From Prostheceraeus crozeri (Eukaryota; Platyhelminthes; Polycladida; Euryleptidae): a stretch of 64,000 nucleotides of DNA. The stretch covers positions 26,939-90,938 of the forward strand of contig CAJQUW010003213.1 in the NCBI GenBank assembly GCA_907163375.1. Direction: 5' to 3'. Shown here piece by piece: positions 30,101 through 45,100 of the stretch. The notes beneath the pieces are model-generated. The model saw only the letters and a program-made list of their open reading frames with translations. It had not been told where the DNA came from and ran no database searches. A program made the translations under genes and the position numbers. The first letter of the stretch is position 1; each line of letters begins with the position of its first letter.

Positions 30101-33100
30101 CTTCTTGTTGAATTCCGCTGATGAAAGTGACATTGTGTGTTTTCAGTGATGCTTAGTGTGTTGAGTGAACGTGAGTGTGTTTCAGTGATGTTAGTGAGTG
30201 AAGGTTATGTTTTGAGTAAATATCCCTATTCATCAGGAACTGCTATTGCTGTAATTTGCATCCATTCAATATGGTTTTGTCAACCTTCGTCTTCTTTTAC
30301 GACATACGCCTACCAGTAGTACATTTTTTCAATTGTCACTTCATTTTCTGTCATTATCTCTATAATAATCTATTATTAATTCATTTCTAGCTAAATTATT
30401 TATTACTTCAAAAGCGAACCTGTGTATTAAAATGAATTAAAAAAGAAATGATAAACATTCTGATTCCGAAAAAATTACAAAAAATTCCACTTTCAGTCAT
30501 AAACTTTAAATGCTATTGTAATCTCGATTGTATCGTTAATATATCAGTCGCCTCAAGTGTGGAGAATTAATTTGAAATTAATATTACATTCAGTCCATTG
30601 AGTGTACTTTCTTCTGCAAAGTACTTCATCATATTTTACATTCCTATTGTGAAAATACTATACGATCTTTGAAGAGTGGGATTCTCATTCTGTGGAGCCA
30701 TGAGGGTGATCAGATATTTGCACAAACATGTGTTAGAACATTGGCCGGTAGCGCTACATGTGTTTAAAACAGGGTTGGAAAAAATCACGATTTTTTTAAA
30801 AAATCAAAAAAATCGGATTTTTCTTATTTAAATCAGATTTTTTTGATTTTTTAATGATTACCTTACTTTATTCTATCAAGGTGGAAATAAAATGAATAAA
30901 GTATGCAATGGAGTTTTCACAAGCAATTATTTACATCATTTAATCCATAACATGTCTGTAATTTTCAATCATTACTGAATTCACATTGATTCTAATTACC
31001 GGTATCTACCACCGACTGATTTAATCTTTAAAATACTCAGTTCAAAGTTGATCTGTGAATATTTTCATACTTATGGGCACCTTTGCGAACACATGTATTA
31101 CCTTGTATAGGCTATATTAACTGATTGTAAATTTAATTATACTGTTATTTTTTATAAAACCATTTATTTAGATCCATCTAGGTATGTATCGATTAACTTA
31201 CTTCACTTAAAAATAGTAATGCTTTATTCAATTGTAAAATTACTTTCATTTGAAAGCTTTATTACCGACTCAACGTTCAATTTTAGTTAACTTACTTTTT
31301 ATCAATTCTGTGAAATGCCGTACAAAAGGTTAAAAGTTCATTTAAATACAATCATATGAATGTACAACTGTAGGTTTATTGCAAATATACACTGTGCCAT
31401 AATACTCTGGGGTAGCGTGTACAGTACATATAGATAAATTAGATAACTTATCTGTTATCCATGTAGTTAAGATGAATTACCTTTATCCAAATGACCTTTT
31501 TATCCATCTATTAAGTTTGTTCTAACACCCAAAATTGTAATTATATGGAATGCAAAAGATTTACGAAACAACAAGAATCTTTACTCAAAGTCTAAGCTAT
31601 TTAAGAAGATCAAAGGTATCGTTTATTCCTTTAGTTCAAAGCTTTGAACAAAAATACGAGTTTCTTGGCCTTCTCATTGCCGAGTCGATTTCGTAGTTTC
31701 GACTGGACAAGTCCATAGGAACTGAACATTCTCTCGACGCTAGCTGAGCTTGCTACAGCGGAGAACAAACAACGCAAAAATATAGTAATGGTCTCATCTA
31801 GGGAATTTTTGTGGAACATCCACCAATCACATGCATTCATCGATTTTACCACGTTTTCTTCGAATGTGCACGGCATAAAAGGCGATGATTTTGATTGGAA
31901 TTTCATTAAGAAAGGAATGATCTTTGGACACTTTTCATTTGCAAATGACATTGCTTCATTTCTTTCTTTTTCAGTCAAGGACTTCCCTGTATATCTGGGA
32001 TGCAAGAAGTTAGATAATAGATGTACAGGTGTGACTGCCTGTTCGTATCGTTTCTGGAATATTTTCATGATTTCACGATTCTTCAGGGTCTGGAACTTTT
32101 CACCCAGCTCTTTCCATATTTCAACAGCCTCAGCTAACTTAGTATTGTCTTGAATATGATCCAGAGCCTCAGCGACTGGCGCCAGCCTGTCCTTCAGCTC
32201 TTCCACTGAACGCTGCAAGACCATGTTGTTGACTTTGTTGCGAATAACATTGTCAATTTTATCTCGGTGATCTTCGCAGATCTTGATAAGCTTGGACCAG
32301 TTGTCAATGTATGATTTCAAGCTGTCACACATACTGTTCCATCTGACGTCTTGCGGCATGATCAACTTTGTCCCATTCTTTTGACGATATTTTGCAGCTG
32401 CGAAGTGGTTGTTCCTAAAGAATTTTATGACTTGCACTACGTGTTCATGCACATCAGAAATTGAAAGATCTTGTGCAAGCAAATTTAAGTAATGTGCTGA
32501 GCAACCGTAAGTCAATATATCGTTTCGGCATATTTCTTCCACTTTCTTCCTCATCAGAGTTACATTGGCCGCATTATCTGTAACTACGCTGCCTACCTTG
32601 CAGCTGTATTCGGATTCGAGTCTCCGAATCATTGATCCCGAGATCTCAGCCAGGTACTCTGCCGTGTGAGATTGGTCGGCTGTGTCTACTGAATCAAACA
32701 GATAAACAAGTCCATCCTCTGTAGTAACTGTAGAACTGACAATAGGCTCATTATGAACATTTGACCATCCATCAAATCCTAAACATACAACTTTATCCTT
32801 CAAGTTATCCCCACATTTCAGCCACTCTTCATCGTGAATTTTATCCAACAGTTTGCCAGAAATGTCTTTCCTACTTGGAGGATGGTAACCAGGTCGTAAC
32901 ATTTCTATCATTTTGATAAAGTGAGGATTCTCAACAGAACGAAAGGATGAATTAGTAGAAAAAACGAATCTTGCAATTTGCAGGGATGCAAGACTTCCGG
33001 ATTTATCCGGATTTCCGGATTTTTGACCAAGATTTCATTGGGTCTCGGGATTCGTTGAAAAATGCCATAAAAATTAAGGGGGTAACCCCTAGGCCTATAC

Positions 33101-36100
33101 TTTGTCAGACGCAGGTATGAACATGATTTCAGTTAAAATGTGCATTGGAGTGTCATTCCGGATCATTACGTGTCATTGGAGCAGGGTGTTCGTTTGGTCA
33201 GAATGCATAGTTTTTTTATACATGTATGTACGGAATGATGACAGGGACCATGGCTGGGCCAGCTTTATCTAAATCATTGAAATGTTTAAGTTAGTAGTAA
33301 GTAAAAGGCGCATCCTAGCTGATTTTCCGGATTTTTCATCAATTTGCACTTGCATCCCTGAATTTGCGAATCAATTTCGTTTGATAGAGATGCAGGTGTT
33401 CTGACGATGAATTTATCAATCGCACTTTTGCCTGAAGACTTAACGGAGGCACTAGTAGTACTTTTCTGACAGACGGAGCTTTTGTTGAAGACCCCCGCAG
33501 TTGAGTCAGAATTCACGTTTGCCAGACTCTCCTCTGTCGTTCTGCTACTAGCTCCAGCTTCCGTAGATGGAGAACCATTTGGTTTACCTGAAAAGAAGAA
33601 GGTAAAATTAAGAATCTTATTAGTTCAATGTATGCAGTCCACTAACTACTGTGTAATAAGTAGGCCCTACGCGTGAGTTTAAGCAAAATAAAGTCTAGAT
33701 ATCATCATTTTCTGAACAGTAGCTTAAACCCGGAGTAAGTAAGGCAATTAATTAGCACAATTGATTACCAAGATGAGACAAGATTACCGGGACGGCGGCT
33801 AACGTGGTGATACTAAATCACTGCCAGCGAACTATATACGGTATGAAACCATAAACTTTAACAAAGAAATTATTATCTGACAAAAAGTTCAGTTTGTCAC
33901 TACATAGCAGGACACAGCTTATAACAATATACTAAGTTAGAGAAAAAGGCTTTATCTGCATCTTTGATCATTCAAAAACCAATTGTACACTACTACTGAT
34001 AATTAGGGCAATTGTTTAGAGCAGTATGAAGTTAAAAATGGTACATTTATGAAATGGTAATTATGTAAAATTGTGTGTTTATACATATAACACAATATTG
34101 CGTTTTACCTATAATTCATTAGTTTACGGTAGGGTTAGCCTATATCGGCTTCAGCTATATCAATGTCTCTTCCTTGTTCCCACCAGCCGCCAATACAGGC
34201 GAATTATGCGGGCCTAGGTCGAGCGACCCTATGCTGCTCAATTTTTTAGAATTTGACCTTATTTACTAATCAACAATTAGACCATTTTTTATTCATATAC
34301 CTATAACTTAAGTAAATAACATTCTAAAACCCACAGCCTCTTATTATTTTGAATTGGTTTAGTAAAAGTACAATAACGATAAAAATCTTTAGAACCAGAT
34401 AAGGCTTTTTTGGTATAATACAGTAACAAGTAGCTAAGTCTTTTGCTGTAAATACACACTGTACTGTTCAATAAATATTTAATGCAGCTATACCGATACT
34501 TTAAGTTTTAGATCTAGACTGTTGTTCGATTGACACTCACTTGTAGTATTAGGTTCGACGATTTCTACTTCTTTCTCGGTCGAATTTGAAGTAGAGTACT
34601 TAAGTTGATGCGTTCGTAAACGTGCAACCAATCCTTGTAACTCATATTTGCAAGATTTACATCGCGCCCGACATCCAGTTGGTGTTGTAGACGGAATTTT
34701 GTCGTAAAATGCCCAAATAGGATCAGCTTTTCTACCCGCCATTTTCGTCTATGATATTTCCGAGAAAAAAGCATTTCCAGATTCCCGTGTGAATCCTAAC
34801 ATTTTCGATTAGCCATTAGTCGGCCAATGAGGCAGCCAACCGGTGTTATTCCCAAGAACCAATATTTCCAAGAAAATATCCATCATGACGTCAGCTAAAA
34901 CGGGTACGAGCACATGAATGATTCATGGGTATCACGCTGATTCAGGAATTCTATCTGACAGATGAGTACAACGAGTATAAAACACATGATTCAGTAGCAT
35001 ATGTTAGGTTATTAAGCAGACTCTTGCGCGGCAGTCTAATGAGTGTTTAACGATTAACAGTTTGATAAATATCAAAAACCGGACAATATAATCAGTAATT
35101 GAATTCAGGATTTCAAATACTGTTTTTTGAATGAGACTTTCCATATCACTATGCGATATGTATATGTACATGTATACATACAAATATAATTTTACGTGTA
35201 TTCAAAGTATGATAGAAATCAAGTGATTAAATCGACAGCTTACTTAATCAGATGATTTAAATCGAGTCTGTCGATGATTGTTTTGATTTTTGGCAATCCT
35301 GAACCATGTACAGGTAGGCCTATGTAGTCTACATGTATGATACATACATGCCTATGTTGGTTTTGAACTGAATTTCGCTAGTTTTAATACCAAGCTAGTT
35401 AAAGGAGTAAAAGAAATGAGTCGAAAGACAAATTTTCAAAAAAATCAACTTTTGATTTAAATCGCTGATTTTTTAAAAAAATCAATTGATTTAAATCGCG
35501 ATTTAAATCAGTGATTTAAATCAAGCCAACCCTGGTTTAAAACATCAAAGTTCCGAGAATTTGACGATGCTGGTATGCGGTCAATCTATTGTCCAACTTC
35601 TATATGCAGCTCTCTAAGTTACATTGTCATTACGAATTTCATAACAACACTGCCCGCTCAATTTTCACTCTCAAGAGAAGCAATATCAGCAATTTCACAA
35701 TTATGTGGTAAAACTTTTGTCACAGTATCGACCTCTTATTTGATTTCTGAGGGTTCGAGGCCCGAAGGCAATCGCGGCAAATTGTAATTGGCCGCGACAG
35801 ACTAATATAACACTGTGCATGTACAATTATGGGGGAGGAGGAAGAGAGCGAACATCGAAGGAGAACAAACATCAGGAGGAGAACGAACATCAGAAGGAGA
35901 ACGAACATCAAGAAGAGAGCGAACATCAAGGAGAACGAACACCGGGAACGGACGGACAACAACACCTCCTCCGCGACACAAGGCGACACTTTGCTTTCGA
36001 CTGACAATATTCTTCGGCGATGGACGCTGCCCCTCATAACGCATAAGTTCAGACGGTGTCATTTTTACTCTTTATTATTATATTAGTAATTAAGATAATG

Positions 36101-39100
36101 TCAAATTTTATTGAAAGCTATGATTTTATGAGGTGTTGAATAAAGTTTAATTGTACATGTGTCTTGCTATTCCTTTAGTCAACTCTGGACGAGTTATCTT
36201 TTGTAATTTATAGAATTTTGAGTAAGCAATAAAATTTGAGTCATCGAAATATTGAACCTATATTTATTAAGGACGAGTTATCTCTCCTTTAGATTTTTGA
36301 TTAAGAAGTCAGTGATTTGAAACGAACCCTAAGTAATTAGCTAGTAAGCTATTTTAGCTACAAAAAAAGCTAATTACACTATTAGTAGGCATTCAAACTT
36401 ATAGGTTAACCATATTAAAGAAGTATTTTGACTTATCAGTGTCATGTTATGCTTTCCTTTAATTCACTTAAGTCTTAGGGAATAATATATTAATCCGCTT
36501 TCAGTTTATAATAATTTGATTCGCTTTCAGTGCTGCCGCGATTCTCGTCAAATATATAAAGACAGAAAACATATTTCGGATAAATCACATTTAAAACATA
36601 ATTGATAAAGAAAACACTTTTTTACAACCCTAATGAAAGGTGCGATATAATAATTATAATGTATTTAAGTTTTGAGCCATTTAATGACTTCTCCATGAAC
36701 AGAATTACAATGAGGATTTCCACCGTGCTTCTCTTGCAACTCCATGTTGATGAAAGCAACAACTAAGATTCCATTTCGTATTGGTTGTAAGGGGTTTCGG
36801 CCGCGAGGAGGTTGAGCCTGAGTCTATGGCCCGCGGGTTGGTTGAGGCTGCGACCCCTGATGTAAAACTAGCAGCTCGGGAATGTGATGAAATCGCCCTG
36901 GAGTAACCCGGGAATTTGAAGCTTGAATCTTGGCCGCCAACCCGAAATAAGCGAATTTTTAAATTTTCATTTCGATTTATCCAGTCTTTGTAGGACCCTG
37001 CTTTTATACCTCGTAATTGGGTGTTATCAAACAGTGGCTCTACTATCATAGACAGTGTGAAAGCATGTAACAAATCATTTAAAAAAATGACGAACATTGG
37101 AGAAGTGGATTACACATTATGTGGCTTCAGTCATAATGGAGTGCTACAATGATGGGATTCGGATGAGTAATGAATGTCAAGGTTGAATCCACTCCTGATA
37201 TCAGACCTGGATGCCCCTGATCATAAATGTTGAAAAATATTCTATGTATTTCAACGGCTGTGCTCTATATTTCTTGAATATGGTCCTCAAGTTGTATGAT
37301 TTTTATAATTTACAGTGATTACAATTTTCCTCGGAAATTCTCGGGCCTCAATGAATCTACCTAATGTACCCTTTACTTTTTCTATTTTGGGAGGGGAGAT
37401 TTCTTGTTTCCTTGTGGCCCCCGTTGCTCTATTCTTATCCATGAATTTCAGTGCGGATTGTATGAATACTTTTTCTAGTTGATAATTCAACAGTCTCTAA
37501 TGTTTGGTGACAAAATGAATCCGTTGTGCATGAGGCGGAATATGAAAGGAGAGAAAGTTGATTGTATCGGCGACGACGAACTTGAGAAGCAAGATTTTCA
37601 AATACGTGTAGTATAACAAATCTTCATGAAAAGAAAGCTAGAAAAAAAACAAGCCAAAGCAGCTGAGAAAATTTAAGCAACTTATTGCTCAGTAATAAGT
37701 TATAAAGTTATTATTAGCAGTTTTGGCTTCTTTTTTTTACTTTTTTCACCAAAATGCTGCTTGCTGATAATGAGCATTTACATATCATTAAAATCTTGTT
37801 GATTGACGATGCGATACTGAATATTTTGTTTTTGGCGGTAGCTACAGTGTATGTTTGTTTTTACCGGGTACTCTCCACTAATCCCTTGGTGGATATTTAG
37901 AATGGCCTCAACTGAAAATTGAAAAGAATCAATGCTTTCAGCTGTTTGATGCTAATTTATCATCTTTAGACGAAAAGAGTGCTAAATCAGTCCATTATTT
38001 CAGCCTTAAACACATCAACTTTGATTGTCCAAATAATAGACTCCTAGATATATATTGTATAGATTCTATATCTAGGAGTTTATGGTTCAGATTATTATAC
38101 TACAAAATCAGCATTTTGTAAGTGATAAGCTAAAACATTATTTCCTTATCTTAAGTACACACCTGTCCTCTCAGCCTGACCTATAGTATATCTGAGTGAT
38201 TTATGAAACGCTTTAACAAAATTTTTTTGGTTGATTTATTCATGCTTTATTCGATTTTTTCGATGCATGAATGTCCCTTATCGTTGAATAATTAAAGTGT
38301 TGTGTATTTCTATGGCTATCAGAAGTAATGAATGCGTATAAAGTGATCAACTTCTATCATCCCATAGATATTGCTGCGCTTCTTGCATATGAAATGAATA
38401 ACAACCATAATCTCACAATATCATATTGTGGGAAGATATCTCTTTATGGGATGTATTCATTTAAACAGTCACGTTAAATCTTGCAGATACCTCGATATCT
38501 TGATGTTGTGCACTGGATTAGTGACCGCAAAACTAATAACAAACAAGCAATTCTTACTGATTTTAAAACAAATGTATCGCATTGCATTTTTAGATATGAA
38601 GTTCCTGATTTTGCCGGTACATCAGTGTTGGGGATGTCGGAAAGAATTTACAGATATGGAGCTTTTTACTGAGCATGTTACTAAATCTCTATGTTTAACG
38701 TCAGTTGACACGAGGAGTAGCTCAAACGAAACACCACAATTACCATCTGATACAACTACGTCTCTCAGGTAAGTTGACCATTTTAAACTGCGGTAGTTAA
38801 TAGCCTTAACGAAGCACCAATACCGGTGACATGCAATAAACAATTTCAAAAGAACTGCATACGAACAGTGTGATAAAAACATACACACCAAATTAACACA
38901 CAGAAGTTGCATCTAGTTTATTTCTTGCTTCTCACAAAACATAGCAGAAAAGTTCATAGTAAAGTTTCCATAGAAAAGTTTTCAGTAATCTGTTTAGGTT
39001 ACTTAAACTTAAAAATCCCATGCTTTTAAAATCCCATGCTTAAAAATCCCATGCTGGAGAGAATTATTCAAACACCTAAGATTTTCGTATTACATGTACA

Positions 39101-42100
39101 TGGCGGGATTATCCTGTGGTTCTCAGTATTTTTCATCCGGTTCTTCCCCAAGTGCTTGAAAATTAATTGTGTATCCTCTTTATAATGGAGCACGTCCAGT
39201 CATTGGGAAAATGTCAAATTCAACAGCCCATTTAGACTTACTAAAGCGTCATGCAAGTTAAATATGAATCTGACATTTTGTTAGTTGTCGTTGCTTAGAT
39301 GAGTATTACTGTCAACTGTCGTACCTTATGCTCTCGTGATAATTATCATTGTTATTTTGAATTCGACTCAATTCCAATGAGTTCATATCTCCCACTTTCT
39401 CTAATAAATAGCTCGAACAGTAATTGTTGGATCTTCACAAATAGCTGCTCATTTTGAGTTGACCTACCTAATTCTGTTTGTAAAATTGTCTCTTTTATCA
39501 ACCGATTGGGTAAGCGTTCGATCTTCCTCTCCCAAGTATCAATAGTTTCCGCAACTGCAAGAAGAGCATGACAGAAGCAAGAAATGTTTCCTAATGTTTA
39601 TTAAGATTGAAGATCAGTAGGTAGTGCACAGCACATGCAACGTTTTTAGGGAAAATTGATTTGTGTTCCACGAACTTCACTAAAATGTCGATCTCATAAA
39701 ATACAAATGCCAATCAATAGTTGAAAATTCCATGCAGTTGAAAAATAAAACAAAGTAATCAAACAATTGAAAATGTGAGCGATATTCAGCAACCATGAAG
39801 CCTGTAGGAAGTTGATATTACCAGCCTGTAATGCAAGAGATATGAGATTTTTAAATCGGTGTATAAAATCTTGCGAAAGTAAGAAAATGTTACAAATTTG
39901 AATGCGAGATATTATTCTTGTCCATTAAGTAATCTGAACTTCATAAGCGCTCAAGCCGGCCAGCTTTTCTGTCGACAGAGGCCAGGCTTTAGACCATTGT
40001 CATTGCGAATTGGCCGGCGGTCGTCACTTTCATACACCGGCCGACCGCATTTTCACAATATTCTTCGCACATTCCAATTAAATTTTTAAGTAAATTTTCA
40101 TGTCCTTCCGGTAGACTTAATAGAGCTCGCAGTCATTTTTGAGTGTGACTGAATTTGTCAAATAGTGCCTTTCAATATAGCCCTGTTGTTGCAACGAAGA
40201 AGTTTCGGCGAATATTTGAAGAGTTGCAAACGTTTTATATTGCATGGGGACTCAATCACATAGTGTCTCATTTAGTGCAATCACTACGAAAGCCGCATTT
40301 TGCATCATATTTTAACATTATTTCCCATCAATAACGTAAACGAAGAATTGCGACTATTCCATGACATTTTTGATTGATCATGGCTTCGCATATGTCAATA
40401 GCAGATTTGCGACGGTACCTGGCTTAACCCCCCCTTTGTATAGTCCAAAGAGGTTGAAGTGGTTCGTGCAAATACTCGAAATGTATTGTTTTATTGGAAA
40501 AATTACATGCTATTGCAAAGCATATATGTACATGTGCTATATGTTGATAACATGGTAATTCGGGATGTGGGATTAGGCTGAATTGTCACGTTTCGGTTTA
40601 CATACATAAAGTAACGGAATCGGCAAGACTTAAAGCATGTTCCGCTTTAAGCACAAATTGATGACGGTAGCGCTGAGAGCAGCAAGGAGCTGTTGCCACT
40701 TCCTGACTTTCGCACTTTCAATCTGCAATTTCCTGAGAATTGAATGGTAGAGGTAGGACTCGGGTTTAAAGCCTGCCTACAAATCCCGACTTTTTTGATT
40801 TCGGGATTGCAAAATCTACCCCGCGATCGAGATTGACAAAATATAAGCCCATCAGCTAGTAAAATGACAAATTAATAAAAATTGTAGCTGCTTGCATCGT
40901 GCATTACGATAGCAGATTGGGATTCCAAAATCCCGAGTAATCCCAATCTAAGTATTGCGGGATTGAAGTACCGTAAGTTAAGCTCAAACTGTGAATAGCA
41001 ACTTTGGTCTAATTGGAAGAATTATTCATGTCATGAGCAATTCAATCCCGGGATTGACTTTAAGCTAGAACCTAATGTAAGCAAAAGCTGGTTTAGCGAG
41101 CAGTTTGTGCTCCCTAAAGATCTCAATTCTGGGGATGAGCACGATTCCTATTCTCGGTATTGTGTATTCGTTAATGTTCGTTAAAATTCGTTAGTGTTCT
41201 ACATCTTTCGGAGATTTTGAAAATTTATGTTGTAATGTAGATAATACTAGAAAAGTCAGAGAGAGAAAACAATGACAGAATATTTTTGAGAACAATTATC
41301 ATTATCCGTTGTATCCAAATCTATCATGAGTTTTAATCTGAAAGCAGGATGAGTATTCGAAACGAAAGTTACGCCCACAGTTACTGTGTTTTATGACTGC
41401 TCTGTTAGAGGTACATGTAGGTCAAAAATCACAGCTAGATAAATTCGCAGTGGACAAAAAAGTCAAAAATTACAGTGGAAGTGTCAGGATTTGTGTGAAC
41501 GTTCTCATAATTCCGAATATTACGATTTTCGCAAAAATTGCTGTCCTCATAAGATGTCAATAACATTGATAACTACTCGTAAAGGAGATTTCGTCACTAA
41601 GGGAATCTTGAATCATTGAATTATGAAATCATGGAATCTTTGAATTATCAAAACATCTTGAAATAAGTAATAATTTAAGCATTGCTAATCCTGGTTTCCG
41701 AAAGATAAGAATGTAGAATAAAACATTTATTCGTCTAAATAATGATTATTTGCTTACTTCAAGGCATGCAACACGCTGCGCTTTGGGAACCTTTCTCATG
41801 TGACAGTGATTCACCATAATGTAGGCAAGGTTTTCAAAATTTAGTTTTTAAAGCAGCTTTGCATGTTTTGAAAAGAAATGCTACATCTTTATCTGAACGA
41901 TTGTCTCAACTTCATTATACACCATATTAAATAAATTGTCACATCATTAGCAATTGCATGATTTTTGCGCGACGAGAATTGAGACTACATCACGCTTTAA
42001 TTGAAATTACGGTTATTTAACATGAGGGCAAATTCAGCAGTAATGCCTTATCATTAATGGTCCCAAGCCTTACAATTGCTATAAAGGGTTTACATAGATA

Positions 42101-45100
42101 AGTTGCATAAAATATATGATTAACTCGTTTAATGGTTAACTTTCTGATCGGTTAACTCGTTAAATTTGAACCACTTCTATGCCTGCAACCAGTGACAACT
42201 CAATTCGTCATTGAACAGTCACTGGTATCTTACAAAGAAACAAAATACCGTCTTTTTTTGTAAATCAGCACTATCCATGCGATCCTGAAATGCCAGTTAG
42301 TATGAAAACAAAATGGATGTGAACTTTTCCTCAACATTCACTAATTTAATTTGTGCGCTTTAATTTCATTTAACACTGATGTTAGCAACCAAAGTCGTAA
42401 AGCAAACTCGATTGAATTCTGCCTCACAGAAAGTATTTTGAATTTAACTTATTCTGTCAAGTAAATGTCAATATTGTCTGTTGTGTTTCAGCGATCAAGC
42501 TGTGGATTCCTCATTTGACGGACCATCTGAATCTCAAGAGAAACTCTCTACCGAGATAAGTGCAGGACGCCAAGTCTCAACCAGAGGAATGTCTACTATA
42601 GAAAGTGTGATCGACAGTGTTCTAGAAAATATTCGAAATGAAATAGCAAATGAAAGTGTGACTGACAATCAAGAAGAAGGAATAGCTGTAGAAGTAGAAC
42701 CGATGGAATTAGGTGAATTGAAGATAGACGAAGGAGAAGTGGGTGACGTCAGTGACACGAACAATAATAAGAATAGCACTTTGGAGACCCTTCTTCCTGA
42801 AGTTAAAAAGGAAGAAATGGAGGATGCTCAAGATAATGACGAAATAATTGATGAAATCAGTGATCGCCTGGAAATTGACTCACAGCACCCAGCAAGATTA
42901 AAGAAAGCCGTCTACACATGCTTTGAATGTAATCAGGAATTTCATACAAACATTGGTCTCTTGCGCCATCAAAGTAATGTGCATGGAGCGAAACAATTTC
43001 CGTGTGGAATCGTTGGCTGCTCCAAAGTGTTCAAGTAAGTTGTTGGATTCGAAGAGTCAGGTTGAGTTATATTGCAGTTTCCTCTGTATCTGCATACCTT
43101 ATACATATGCGAGTGTTATCCTTTGATTTTCTATGCATATTTTAGTGGCAAAACAGATGGTTTAGGATATCAGGGTGCATAACGCGGGAAAAACGGGAAA
43201 AGTCAAGGAAAATTGATTTCTGGAAAACCGGGAGAAAACCGGGAAAAATCAGGGAATTTTGAAATTTAGAGCAAAAAAGATTAGATGTGTTTATGACAGA
43301 TGACAACATCAATAAAATTGCCTACTGCATAAACAAAGAAAAAGTAGAAATTTCTTATTTTTCATGTTTTTGATATAAACATCACTTTTTATATCGCTTG
43401 AAGATTTGATCAATAAGTGCAAATTCGCAAGAAACGTATGGTCAAGCATCTTTAACTTCAACTTTAAAACATTGTACGTCTGCTTTATTAATTTTCAGTA
43501 ATTTATGCTGTTTTCAGACTAGAAGGCCAGTTGCTTTTATGTGCTTTCTTAGTTCTCTGCTGCGCATTTCTCCGAAGCTGCGTCCAGATCCTGCTGGTTG
43601 GGAAAAGCTGCTTTGAAATGGTCCGGACGGAACGTGTATACTCAGCCGAGGAAGTCTGGATCCCCGGCATTAGGACGGGGGCTTCGTTTTCTCATTCGAC
43701 TCACGCCGTTGATGTGAGATTGATTAGGTTGATCTGTCCTCGCCCTGTCTCAATGGGCGAGTTGTTTCAGGAGATTGTTCATCAGGTTCAGATCTCCCAC
43801 TCCTTGTGCGTTCATGTGCAGTACATGGCTGATTAGGTCTCAGATGACACGGTCTGAAATATGAAATACTACGTGACTCGTGTAGATACATCGCGGACAA
43901 TGGGCATTCGCGGGTACAATGGGTACATCGCGGATTGAATGGGTATTAGATTGAAGACAGGGAGATGACAAGATACCGGTAGCTGACTTCTAAATTTCTT
44001 GGACATGCTACCACATCTGATTTGCACAAAGCTCTTGAGGGAGCTGTCAATGACCTGGACATTCTAAACTCCTGAAGATGGTAATGGATGGTCCAAATGT
44101 CAATATCGCAACACATCATCTGTTGAGGAATCTCGTGAACATGATGATGCACAAATTGTGGACATTGGAAGTTGCTCCCTACACATCGACGGTACTCTTC
44201 GAGCTGGAGACAAATATATTTAAAAAATGATGGTTTAACGTCACTACTCCCCATGTTCATATCGAGGTGATGAAATTCCTGAGAAGTTGTTGGGAAGTTT
44301 TTGAAGATCTTACGTCTCGTTGAACGGATTATTGACGTTTCGCAAAGACCCACACGTACGACCCAAATATTGCGCGACTCGATGGGTTGAGAACGTAGCA
44401 GTTGCGGAAGTGATCATCGAACAACTGCCAAACTTGCGAGTATATGTTGAAAATATCAAGAACCAACCTGACTCGTCGTCCTACAAGAACATAAAGGAAA
44501 CGCTGAATTATCCTCTGCTCAAGACCAAATTGTATCTTTTCGTCACGATTACCTAGGAATTTCAGGTTTTCCTGAAGAAATTTCAATAGGACAGGCACAT
44601 TGTTCCATTCCTGTTTGAAGCCCTAGAGAGCATCACAAATTCACTGTCCAAACAGTTTATCAAGTCATGTGTCATGAAGTCCTGTCAACATTTCAAAAAC
44701 TGAAGCTTCCCATGACATCGGTTTTGCAGTGATATGAGTCTTAAGATCGGCAGGATGAGCAGACATACATAAGAAAGAATGTTCTTCGAAGTGTCTGGAA
44801 TTCTTGAATGCTATTTTGATGCCTTCCAAATATCTATTGTTCGAGGGGTAATCGTGCTTGGATTGGTTGATTATGGCCTCAGATTCCAAACGGAAATTGA
44901 TACTATTATATAAGAATTTGGATTAACTGGTGGTCAAAAAGTGGATCACTGGATTCGAGGCATATCGCATCAAGAATCAGCACATGTCTCTGACATCAAA
45001 CAATCCCTTGAAGTCCTTCTTGCAGATGTTCGACTAAAAGAAGAGACTGACTTGATGACTACTTACTCCATTGTTTTCAAAAAGGTAATTCTTCTCCTGA

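Larger units (their letters stand above)
30770..35534. mobile_element. full-length hAT transposon (4765 bp)
   Basis: Ends CAGGGTTGG and CCAACCCTG, followed inward on both sides by arrays of GATTTAAATC/GATTTTTT strings (30780-30870 and 35430-35525), typical subterminal transposase-binding repeats. GTTTAAAA flanks it on both sides (30762-30769 and 35535-35542), a perfect 8-bp target duplication, so insertion is fairly recent. It carries a leftward two-exon transposase interrupted by a small MITE. Confidence 0.93.
35535..38593 (+). other. intron 1, part after the hAT element
   Basis: No gene supported. It contains an 18-base minisatellite (35835-35945) and a perfect hairpin (38040-38079), described separately. 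The 130-codon frame at 36705-37097 (-) shows no motif. Confidence 0.4.

Noticed and set aside
35815-36086. Arg/Glu/Thr-rich frames
   Set aside because: Generated by the 18-base minisatellite; open in several frames and both strands.
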